A stretch of DNA of 64,000 bases from an uncultured Oscillospiraceae bacterium. GTDB taxonomy: Bacteria; Bacillota; Clostridia; Oscillospirales; Oscillospiraceae. The stretch lies in the NCBI GenBank assembly GCA_900768135.1, contig CAAGBT010000023.1, forward strand, positions 49,693 through 113,692. Reading direction: 5' to 3'. Shown piece by piece: positions 49,844-57,256 of the stretch; position 1 is the stretch's first letter; every line of letters begins with the position of its first letter. The notes beneath the pieces are model-generated. The model had not been told where the DNA came from. It ran no database searches and saw only the letters and a program-made list of their open reading frames with translations. Position numbers and translations under genes: made by a program.

Positions 49844-52800
49844 CGTTTTTTTGAAGGTCGTGAACCTCAGCATCAGCGCGAGCTGGCTGGTGCTGGCAGT
49901 GCTGGCGGCGCGGCTGCTGCTGAAAAGGGCGCCGCGCTGGATATTTCCGCTGCTGTGGGGCGTGGCCGCGCTGCGGCTCATCTGCCCGTTTTCCATCGAG
50001 AGCGCGTTCTCGCTCGTACCCAGCGCCGAGACGATCTCTCCCGAGGTCGTACACTACGATCCGCGCCCGACCATCACGAGCGGCGTATCCGTCATCGACG
50101 AGGCGGTCAACCCCGTCATCAGCGAGAGCTTTGCCGCAGAGCCTGTGATGAGCGTCAACCCGCTGGACACGTTTACCTTCATCATGGCGTGGGTGTGGCT
50201 TATCGGCATGGCGGCGCTGCTTGTTTACGCGCTTGCGAGCGCGTGGCGGCTGCGCCGGAAGCTGGCGACTGCCATATGGCTGCGGGAGAATATCTACGAG
50301 AGCGAATCTGTTTCCTCGCCCTTTGTTTTCGGCGTGGTCAGGCCGAAGATCTATCTCCCCATGCACATGGACGAGGGAACGGCGGCGCACGTCATCGCGC
50401 ATGAGCGCGCGCACCTCGCCCGCCGCGACCACTGGTGGAAGACGCTGGGATTCGCAGTGCTTGCGCTGCACTGGTTCAACCCGCTCGTGTGGGTCGCCTT
50501 CAGCGTGTTCTGCCGCGATATCGAGCTTGCGTGCGACGAAAAGGTCGTGCGGACGATGGATGCGGGAAGGCGCGCGGATTATTCGCAGGCGCTGCTGTCC
50601 TGCGCCGCGCCGAAAAGAGCTGTTGCGGCCTGCCCGCTGGCCTTCGGCGAGGGGAATATCAAAGCGCGCGTCAAGAATGTGCTGCATTATCGAAAACCGG
50701 CGGTATGGATCGTTGCGGCGGCGGTGCTCGCGGTCGTGATCGTGGCCGTGTGCTTTTTGACGGATCCAGAGTCCGTCACCGGCGCGGAGACGCTGCTCGG
50801 CGTTCCGCGCGGCAAGATCACGCGCGTCAGCGTTGCGATGGAGAAAGCGGACAGCGGCGAAGAGTACCGCCTGTCAACACCGGAGATCAAGGACCTCCTT
50901 TCGCTGCTGGACGCGCTGGACTATCAGCGCCTCGGCGCCGCATCGGCAATGCAGGGCTGCTATGCAAGGCTGTACCTCGGAGATGCCGAAAAGGAGTACG
51001 GCGAGCTGATGCTGTCGGAGGACGGCATACTGGCAAACCCCATCAAGGGCGGCGGGAAAGCGCAGCTGTATGAGCTGCACTCCGGCGGCGAGGTGCTGAA
51101 GAACTATGTCAAGTGGTGCGTAGATCCAAACGACCCCACGGTGCCGGAGGATCTTTTTGATCAGATCGACCGGCTGCTCTATGATATGCCGCTCGGCGAG
51201 TATGTATTGGGAGAGGCTGTGTTCAACGATTCGGCCTGGGAAGCGAGCTATGCCGAGACCTTTGACGAGGGACCGGCAGGTTTGCAGGTCGGAGGTACAT
51301 GCTGGATGTTTGGCCCCTATGGGGCGGACAGCGGGTACAGCTACCGCTTTTCGGAGTGGGAAGAGATCACGCTGAAAAAGAGCAGCTTCGACTGGCTGTT
51401 CCGCAGCGGGAGCGGCGAGGATTGGAACGGCACGAGCGCCGCGGAGCTGCGCCGCGAAAATGCGCGCGCCTGGCGCGGCACAAGAACGAGCGAGGACATC
51501 AATGCGACGACCCCGCTGGAGGGATATCTTCGTGAAGACGAGCTTACGGCAATGGACCAGTGGCTCTTGTTACAGCAGCAGGACGGCAGCCTTTACCTTG
51601 TGATGGGCTATCGCAGCGGGACGTATCGCTATCGCTGGGTCGTCCGGCTGGAGAAGCAAACCGGCCCCGCGCAGGATATTGCGGATCTCTGGAACTGCAC
51701 GCCGCAGATCAATCACAGCGCGCATGACGACCGGGTATACGGCATCTGGAACGCCGGAACGGCACAGACGCAGTATATGCAGCTGCGCGGTTTTTCCTGG
51801 ATAGACTGGAATGCGCCGGAAGAGGAGGACGCGCTTAAAGCGGCGATCCTTGCGGAAAGTGCGGCCGGTGAATGCGAAAACGTCATCATGATAGTGCCGG
51901 ATACGGAACGGATCCTGGCCTTTTATGAGAACACGGATCTTTTGCAGGTCATGTCGGACGGCGGAAGCCGGTGGTACCGGGCGTACCGGCCGGATGACGC
52001 GCCGGGCGGCGTGTGGCAGACGGTGATGGACTGGTATACAGACGCGGCGGAGAGCATCGAGTCTACCTGGCTGCTGGCGCTTGCCGACCTGGATCAGGAC
52101 GGCGTGCTGGAGCATATTGACTATCATCGGGAGACGGCGGATGGCGGAACGCTGCGCGTGCTGGAGAACGATACCGGCGTGATCTGGAGCAAACCGCTGC
52201 GCGGCCGTGAGGGCGCAGCCGATACCGCCGTCTTTCTCTGCCGCGAAGACGGCAGGGAAATGCTGCTGGAATATAATAAGCTCACAGCCGAATATCGCGG
52301 CGCGCCCAGCGCGTATTCCTACTACTATGTGCTGTATACCTTTGACGGCGGCGAAGAGGCCATTCAGGAAAACAATTACGCCGGTCCGCTTTACCTGAAG
52401 CCTGCGGCCAACCAGAATGGCGACTGGACCGAGGAATACCAGCAGTTTGCCAGCCGCGTGAACACGCTGATGGATCAGAGTAAGCTGCTTCTTTCGTATC
52501 GGAACGGAGCGCTGTCGCCCTCGGACGAGATATCGGACTGGTACTGCGCTTCACCGCTGGGCGAGGGCGCTGCGCCGGTTGACCGGCGCACAGAGCTTCT
52601 GGAGAACGCCGACAGCTCTCTGGATTTCGGCGATGCGCTGTGGTACACGGCGGACGGGAAATTCTGGCGCTGGGCCGGCCGCGCGGCAGAGGAACTCTGC
52701 ACGCTGCCGAACAATGACGGAACCAACGACCCTGTGGCTGCGGGCATCTCCGTGGAGGATGGGCGCGTAGGTCTCAGCTATCACGTCGGCGGAGCGGCGG

Positions 52801-53168
52801 GGCATTCTGTGCTCGCGCTCTATGACCTGAGCGGGCGGAAAACGGCGGAGTACAGCTATAAAGGAAACATTACTGTCAGCGGCGGCGTCGCCGTTTCGAT
52901 GAGTTATCTGCCTACGCCTGAGCCGAACAATCTTCGCATCTCGCGCGATGGCGGAGAGAGCTGGGAGCCGCTCGGCGATGCATCGTACTACTACGGCACG
53001 GTGACGGAGAGCGACGGCGTGTGGTCGTTTGCCGACGCGCCGATGCTGATACGCAGCGGCTCGCTGTATACAACCGCGGTTGCCGGGCTTGGTACGCCGG
53101 GCGAAACGCCTGTGACGCATTCGGTGAAGATCGACCTGACAAGCGGAGAAACGCAGCTGCTGGACTGA
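49836..53168 (+). CDS. Giant BlaR1/MecR1-like M56 membrane peptidase sensor
   Basis: An 1110-residue protein, nearly double the normal BlaR1. Residues 1-310 contain four membrane helices and the M56 zinc peptidase motif HERAH (189-193), with the second ligand region IELACDEKVV. After the last helix (about 289-310) there is an 800-residue extracytoplasmic part. It includes a DUF5301-like segment (about 320-430), a calcium-loop-like DLDQDGVLE near 752 and an Asp-box SRDGGESW near 1034. I see no STxK/SxN serine of a beta-lactam sensor. It should sense an outside signal and cleave the adjacent BlaI repressor. The ligand is unknown. Confidence 0.88.
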   Translation: MTDVFLKVVNLSISASWLVLAVLAARLLLKRAPRWIFPLLWGVAALRLICPFSIESAFSLVPSAETISPEVVHYDPRPTITSGVSVIDEAVNPVISESFAAEPVMSVNPLDTFTFIMAWVWLIGMAALLVYALASAWRLRRKLATAIWLRENIYESESVSSPFVFGVVRPKIYLPMHMDEGTAAHVIAHERAHLARRDHWWKTLGFAVLALHWFNPLVWVAFSVFCRDIELACDEKVVRTMDAGRRADYSQALLSCAAPKRAVAACPLAFGEGNIKARVKNVLHYRKPAVWIVAAAVLAVVIVAVCFLTDPESVTGAETLLGVPRGKITRVSVAMEKADSGEEYRLSTPEIKDLLSLLDALDYQRLGAASAMQGCYARLYLGDAEKEYGELMLSEDGILANPIKGGGKAQLYELHSGGEVLKNYVKWCVDPNDPTVPEDLFDQIDRLLYDMPLGEYVLGEAVFNDSAWEASYAETFDEGPAGLQVGGTCWMFGPYGADSGYSYRFSEWEEITLKKSSFDWLFRSGSGEDWNGTSAAELRRENARAWRGTRTSEDINATTPLEGYLREDELTAMDQWLLLQQQDGSLYLVMGYRSGTYRYRWVVRLEKQTGPAQDIADLWNCTPQINHSAHDDRVYGIWNAGTAQTQYMQLRGFSWIDWNAPEEEDALKAAILAESAAGECENVIMIVPDTERILAFYENTDLLQVMSDGGSRWYRAYRPDDAPGGVWQTVMDWYTDAAESIESTWLLALADLDQDGVLEHIDYHRETADGGTLRVLENDTGVIWSKPLRGREGAADTAVFLCREDGREMLLEYNKLTAEYRGAPSAYSYYYVLYTFDGGEEAIQENNYAGPLYLKPAANQNGDWTEEYQQFASRVNTLMDQSKLLLSYRNGALSPSDEISDWYCASPLGEGAAPVDRRTELLENADSSLDFGDALWYTADGKFWRWAGRAAEELCTLPNNDGTNDPVAAGISVEDGRVGLSYHVGGAAGHSVLALYDLSGRKTAEYSYKGNITVSGGVAVSMSYLPTPEPNNLRISRDGGESWEPLGDASYYYGTVTESDGVWSFADAPMLIRSGSLYTTAVAGLGTPGETPVTHSVKIDLTSGETQLLD

Positions 53169-53195
53169 ACGCTGCAAAAAGTAAGGGATAAACAG

Positions 53196-53234
53196 GGTAA
53201 CGCTGCCGGCGGCCGCCGGCAGCGTTACCTTTTT
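53196..53234 (+). terminator. Terminator of the blaR1-like operon
   Basis: A perfect palindrome (GGTAACGCTGCCGGCGG and complement) is followed by TTTTT, 28 bases after the stop codon. Confidence 0.93.
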
Positions 53235-53354
53235 AGACAAAACTAATAACGATAGTTGAGAAAATAATCAATTATTATTACTGATAATGGCTGTACAACA
53301 AAAGCGCGGCGCGGTACACTGGAGATGCAGAAACGAGCAGAAGGGAAGATCATC

Positions 53355-54434
53355 ATGGAAATCAAGGCGGCCGATCATATTCGCTTTCTCCGCAAACAAA
53401 AAGGGCTGACGCAGGAGCAGCTGGCGGAGGCGGTGGGCGTTTCCGTTGCGGCGGTAAGCAAGTGGGAGCAAGGGCAGAGCCTGCCGGAAATCCCGATGCT
53501 GATAGAGCTGGCGGACTTTTTCGATTGCTCCGTTGACGCGCTGCTGGGCTATGCGCTGCGCGCGAACGACCGTGAGAGTGTGGGCGAACGACTGAAAATG
53601 CTGCGCCGCACAGAGAAGATCGACGAAGGCGTTGCCGAGGCGGAAAAGGCGCTGAAAAAATATCCGAATACCTTCAGCGTTGTTTATGAGAGCGCGATGA
53701 CCTTTGACTTTGCGGGCATGAAGCGCAAGGATAAGGCAATGCTTCGCCGCGCGCTCGACCTGCTGAGCCACGCTGGGAGGCTGCTGCCGCAGAACACCGA
53801 TCCCGACATCAGCGAGCTTTCCATCAAGCTCTGCATGGCGGACATTCTGCTGGAGATGGAGGAATTTGACCGAGCGCTTGCGGCGCTGAAGGCCAACAAC
53901 GCCTGCGGGTTTCTGGACGGGCAGATCGGCCATCTGCTTGCAGGCATCAGGGAGCGGCGAGAGGAGAGCGTTTCCTATCTCTCGATGGCGCTGCTGCGCG
54001 GGCTTACAACGCTGATTCGTGTAGGCTCCGGCTTTGCAAACGTCTACGAGGCGCGCGGCGATACGCGCTCGGCGCTGGACATCCTGCAATGGCTGCTTAC
54101 GATGCTGGCGGGGCTGAAAAAGCCCGGCAGGATCGGCGAGCTGGACAAGATCAGCGCCATTCTTATCGCCGCGCGCGCACAGCTGTTTTACAGCAGCGGA
54201 GATATGGACGCCGCGCGCGAAGAGCTGGCGCAGGCAAAGGCGCTGGCGGCGGACTATGACGCCGCGCCGAGTCACAAAGCTGCAAATGTCCGCTTTTACG
54301 AAGGTGCGGAGACGGTGAATATCTACAGTGAGCTTGGCAGCAGCGCGATGGAAGCGGCGCACCAGACCTTTATGGGCGATGAAGGCACGGAGAGGCAGGA
54401 GACGTTCTGGCAGGGCGTTGCCCGGCCGGCGTGA
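53355..54434 (+). CDS. XRE-family regulator with TPR-like repeats (second copy)
   Basis: A 359-residue protein: Cro/C1-type HTH at about residues 8-62 (RFLRKQKGLTQEQLAEAVGV then VAAVSKWEQG), then helical repeats with TPR-like periodicity. It shows the same design as the protein at 6215-7255 but is only distantly similar. The upstream 53240-53300 is very A+T-rich. The start is the ATG at 53355 after GAAGGGAAGATC. The target genes are unknown; the convergent membrane protein gene ends 16 bp away. Confidence 0.88.
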   Translation: MEIKAADHIRFLRKQKGLTQEQLAEAVGVSVAAVSKWEQGQSLPEIPMLIELADFFDCSVDALLGYALRANDRESVGERLKMLRRTEKIDEGVAEAEKALKKYPNTFSVVYESAMTFDFAGMKRKDKAMLRRALDLLSHAGRLLPQNTDPDISELSIKLCMADILLEMEEFDRALAALKANNACGFLDGQIGHLLAGIRERREESVSYLSMALLRGLTTLIRVGSGFANVYEARGDTRSALDILQWLLTMLAGLKKPGRIGELDKISAILIAARAQLFYSSGDMDAAREELAQAKALAADYDAAPSHKAANVRFYEGAETVNIYSELGSSAMEAAHQTFMGDEGTERQETFWQGVARPA

Positions 54435-54450
54435 CGCCCGCTGCCCTTAC

Positions 54451-55350
54451 TCACGAGAGGGAGACGACAAAACGCCACACGGGTTCGGCGATACAGTAGC
54501 CGAGGATCGCCGAGGAAAGGTTGGCAAAGATGGCGTAAACGGCGGCGCACTTGCTGCTCTGCCCCTTCAGCAGCCTGCGGCCGGCATAGAGGTAGATCTC
54601 GACCAGAAGAACGACCAGCTCTGCGGGGAGGAGATAGAAAACATAGGCAAACAGGGTGGGGCCGCTGCCAAGCGTGAGGATCGTGGAGAAAAGGGCAAGC
54701 AGCCCTTGCGTGGTAAGATTGACGAGCAGGAACGCTTTCCAGTTCTGCTTCCAGGAATACTGGAAGATCAGCAGAAGAACACCTTCAATGATCAGCGTGG
54801 GAAGGAGCGTTGCAAGGAATTGCAGCATATAGCCGATGAAGACCGGCGGCACAGAGACGCTGCTTTCCGCGCCGCGCCAGTTTACAGTCGCGGACGATTG
54901 CAGGACCTTATGCTCCAACGTGCCGGAGATCCAGACCTCGCCCGAGCGCGTGACGATGATGATGCGGTAGGCGTCGGGCAGGCCATGGTAGCCAAAGCTG
55001 TGCAGCGCGTTTCCGTTTTCGTCGGCGGATTCAGGCAGGAGATCGCCCCACATCGGTATGTCGGTCCCTTCGGTTATGCAGGCGTGCCAGCCTGCGGGAA
55101 CGGAATCGAGCAGCAGCGTGAGCATCGCCGGGTCGAGCGCAGCGCGCTCCTCATCGGAAAGGTTGCTGCGGCCGTCTGATTTGTCCCAGTCGCCCTCGGC
55201 GAGCAGATCGAGGTAGTATGGTTCCTGCGGCGCGTTTTTCACGCGCACGGTGAGCTGGGGCTTTGGCCCGAAGTCGGCAAAGGCAAAGGTCGTGAGCGCA
55301 AGAGACGCGAGGAGCGCGCAAACGAGCGCGCGAAACGGTTTTCTTTTCAT
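54451..55350 (-). CDS. Secreted/membrane protein of unknown function
   Basis: A 299-residue protein I do not recognise. A signal peptide (ALVCALLASLALTTFAFA) is followed by an extracytoplasmic domain of about 150 residues (QLTVRVKNAPQEPYYLDLLA, then RIIIVTRSGEVWISGTLEH), then four membrane helices (from about residue 170 to 290). The start at 55350 is supported by an ideal AAGGAGGAAAACG site. It may be an envelope-stress or transport accessory protein, but nothing identifies the function. It stands between a convergent XRE gene and the nitroreductase. Confidence 0.7.
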   Translation of the reverse strand: MKRKPFRALVCALLASLALTTFAFADFGPKPQLTVRVKNAPQEPYYLDLLAEGDWDKSDGRSNLSDEERAALDPAMLTLLLDSVPAGWHACITEGTDIPMWGDLLPESADENGNALHSFGYHGLPDAYRIIIVTRSGEVWISGTLEHKVLQSSATVNWRGAESSVSVPPVFIGYMLQFLATLLPTLIIEGVLLLIFQYSWKQNWKAFLLVNLTTQGLLALFSTILTLGSGPTLFAYVFYLLPAELVVLLVEIYLYAGRRLLKGQSSKCAAVYAIFANLSSAILGYCIAEPVWRFVVSLS

Positions 55351-55441
55351 CGTTTTCCTCCTTTTTGTGCGGGGGTGTTCCATCTTTCGGATCTTTAGAC
55401 GTAGCGCACGGCGGAAAGGTTCCTGCTGTAAAAGGCCTCGC

Positions 55442-56116
55442 TTAAGCCCAGACAAAATTCTCCTCGCCCGCAAGCTGAGCAAAATGGTACTTGACAATGC
55501 CGAGATCCACTTTGCTGTATGCGCCGCCAAGGGATTCCGCCTTTACGCTGCCGTCCGGCAGAAGCGTAAAGCGGAAGCGCTGCTGGTTGACCGCCGTGGG
55601 AGCAAGCATCGCCGCCTTCATGCCGCGGCCGAACCATTCGGGCATGGTACCCTCTGCCCGGCAGCATTCGCGCATGGGGCGGCTTTCGTGTTCGGCGCCT
55701 TCGTTTTCGCCGTAGCCGAGGGCGATAACAGCACGCAGCTCTTCCCCCTTGCCGACCTGAACGTTTTTCTTAGCCTGGCTCCGGCTGAAGGTGAGTCCGA
55801 CCCAGCAGGAATTCAGACCAAGCGTCTGTGCCAGCAGGACGATGCGTTCGCCGTACCAGCCGAGCTTTTCGTCCAGCTCGCGGCCCTTTCTGCCCACAAG
55901 GGCGATGTAGTTATGAACGCCGGTGAACTTGCCATAGTGCGCCATGAAGCCGCCGAACGCATTCGGCTCGTTGGTGACAAGCTGAAGATGCAGGCCGCCT
56001 TCCTGGTTGCAGCGCGCGATCTCGGCGCGCAGCGTGTCGGCAGCCGCTGCATCAATGGGAGTATCGCGGTAAGCGCGCACGCTGTGGCGCGCAAGGAGCG
56101 CTTCGAGCATGGTCAT
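55442..56116 (-). CDS. Nitroreductase-family protein
   Basis: A 224-residue FMN-dependent oxidoreductase. The start ALLARHSVRAYRDTPIDAAA is typical, followed by GVHNYIALVGRK, GLNSCWVGLTFS and AVIALGYGENEG. These proteins reduce nitroaromatics, quinones or other NAD(P)H-dependent substrates. It is transcribed divergently from the CorA-like gene. Start after GGGAGGAT. Confidence 0.92.
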   Translation of the reverse strand: MTMLEALLARHSVRAYRDTPIDAAAADTLRAEIARCNQEGGLHLQLVTNEPNAFGGFMAHYGKFTGVHNYIALVGRKGRELDEKLGWYGERIVLLAQTLGLNSCWVGLTFSRSQAKKNVQVGKGEELRAVIALGYGENEGAEHESRPMRECCRAEGTMPEWFGRGMKAAMLAPTAVNQQRFRFTLLPDGSVKAESLGGAYSKVDLGIVKYHFAQLAGEENFVWA

Positions 56117-56152
56117 GGATCATATCCTCCCGTTCCGTTTTTCTTGCCTTGT

Positions 56153-56158
56153 ATTATA
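56153..56158 (-). promoter_or_regulatory. Extended -10 of the nitroreductase gene
   Basis: A perfect TATAAT preceded by TGC on the minus strand, 36 bases before the start codon. Confidence 0.65.
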
Positions 56159-56230
56159 GCATACTCAACGTGGAAATCCATTCCTTTTCGTGTCCGGAAC
56201 GGAAAATTTTCTGGTGCGGCGGGAACGGCC

Positions 56231-56258
56231 TTGTGCTTTTTTTCGTTTGTGCTACAAT
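56231..56258 (+). promoter_or_regulatory. Promoter of the CorA-like gene
   Basis: TTGTGC (56231-56236) and an extended -10 TACAAT (56253-56258) with 16-base spacing. Confidence 0.65.
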
Positions 56259-56289
56259 GAGGAAAACGACGCAGCGGGAGGAATGCGGA

Positions 56290-57207
56290 ATGAACTGGTA
56301 TGCGATTCGCGGGACGCTTGTGCCGCTTGAACGCGCGCCCGAGGCGGCGGAGCCTGCGGTGGTGCTTCTCTGCTCGGAAGAGCTGGCGCATACGCCGGAG
56401 CTGCCGGGGCTGGAGGCCGTACTCAAGCACACGCCGGGCGCGCAGGATGCGCGCGTGTGTAAGGCGGAGGTGCGCTCCGGCTGCCTGAGCGGCACGCTGT
56501 CGCTGCCGCAGCACGGAAAGGACGGCGGCCGCCTTGGCTGCGGCTATCTGATCGCGGAAAACCGTGTGGTACTGGTAGACGACAGCAACCTGATGGAAAC
56601 GCATCTGAAACATATCATAAAGGAAAAACGGACAACGGAGAACAGCACGGGCCGTCTGCTCTATTTCCTGCTGGAGTTGCTGATCGCGCATGACCTGCAC
56701 CGTCTGGAGGAGATCGAGGACCGCGCGGGACGGCTGGAGGACTGCGTGCTGGCCGGTGAGCTGGAGGGATTCAGCGCGCCGATGAGCCTTCTCCGCAAGG
56801 AGACGATGGCGTGGTACCGCTACTATTCCCAGCTCGGCGATGTGGCAAGCGAGCTGTGCGAAAATGAAAACGACTTTTTCAGCCCGGAGGAATGCGGGCT
56901 GTTCCGCCTGTTTTCCGAGCGTGTGGTCCGGCTGCGCGAGGAATCGCAGCTGCTGCGGGAATACTGCGCGCAGCTCCAGTCGCTCTTCCAGTCGGAGATC
57001 GACATCCGGCAGAACCGCATCATGCAGATATTGACCATCGTGACGACGATCTTCCTGCCGCTGACGCTGCTCGTGGGCTGGTACGGGATGAATTTTGCAG
57101 GGATGCCGGAGCTGCACTGGAAATACGGCTACCCCGCAGTGATCGCAGTAAGCGTTCTCGTTGTGGCGCTGAGCCTGTGGATATGCAGGAAGAAAAAATT
57201 TTGGTAA
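56290..57207 (+). CDS. CorA-family magnesium transporter-like protein
   Basis: A 305-residue protein. A long cytoplasmic domain with coiled-coil helices (RLVRLREESQLLREYC-like heptads near 215-240) is followed by two C-terminal membrane helices and the signature YGMNF near 266-270 (the GMN motif of CorA). It should be a Mg2+ or other divalent-metal channel. The N-terminal domain is divergent from E. coli CorA. The start follows GGGAGGAAT; the ATG at 56290 is preferred. Confidence 0.9.
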   Translation: MNWYAIRGTLVPLERAPEAAEPAVVLLCSEELAHTPELPGLEAVLKHTPGAQDARVCKAEVRSGCLSGTLSLPQHGKDGGRLGCGYLIAENRVVLVDDSNLMETHLKHIIKEKRTTENSTGRLLYFLLELLIAHDLHRLEEIEDRAGRLEDCVLAGELEGFSAPMSLLRKETMAWYRYYSQLGDVASELCENENDFFSPEECGLFRLFSERVVRLREESQLLREYCAQLQSLFQSEIDIRQNRIMQILTIVTTIFLPLTLLVGWYGMNFAGMPELHWKYGYPAVIAVSVLVVALSLWICRKKKFW

Positions 57208-57209
57208 GA

Positions 57210-57239
57210 AAAAGGAACGGCCGGGGCCGTTCCTTTTTT
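57210..57239 (+). terminator. Terminator after the CorA-like gene
   Basis: AAAGGAACGGCC pairs with GGCCGTTCCTTT across GGG, followed by TTTTTT. An A-run in front would let it also serve the convergent Mur ligase gene. Confidence 0.9.
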
Positions 57240-57256
57240 GCGCCCTTTATGGGCGG

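Noticed and set aside
49836..53168. A beta-lactam resistance operon
   Set aside because: BlaI and BlaR1-like genes are present, but there is no beta-lactamase or penicillin-binding protein and no visible STxK in the sensor. Resistance cannot be claimed from this sequence.
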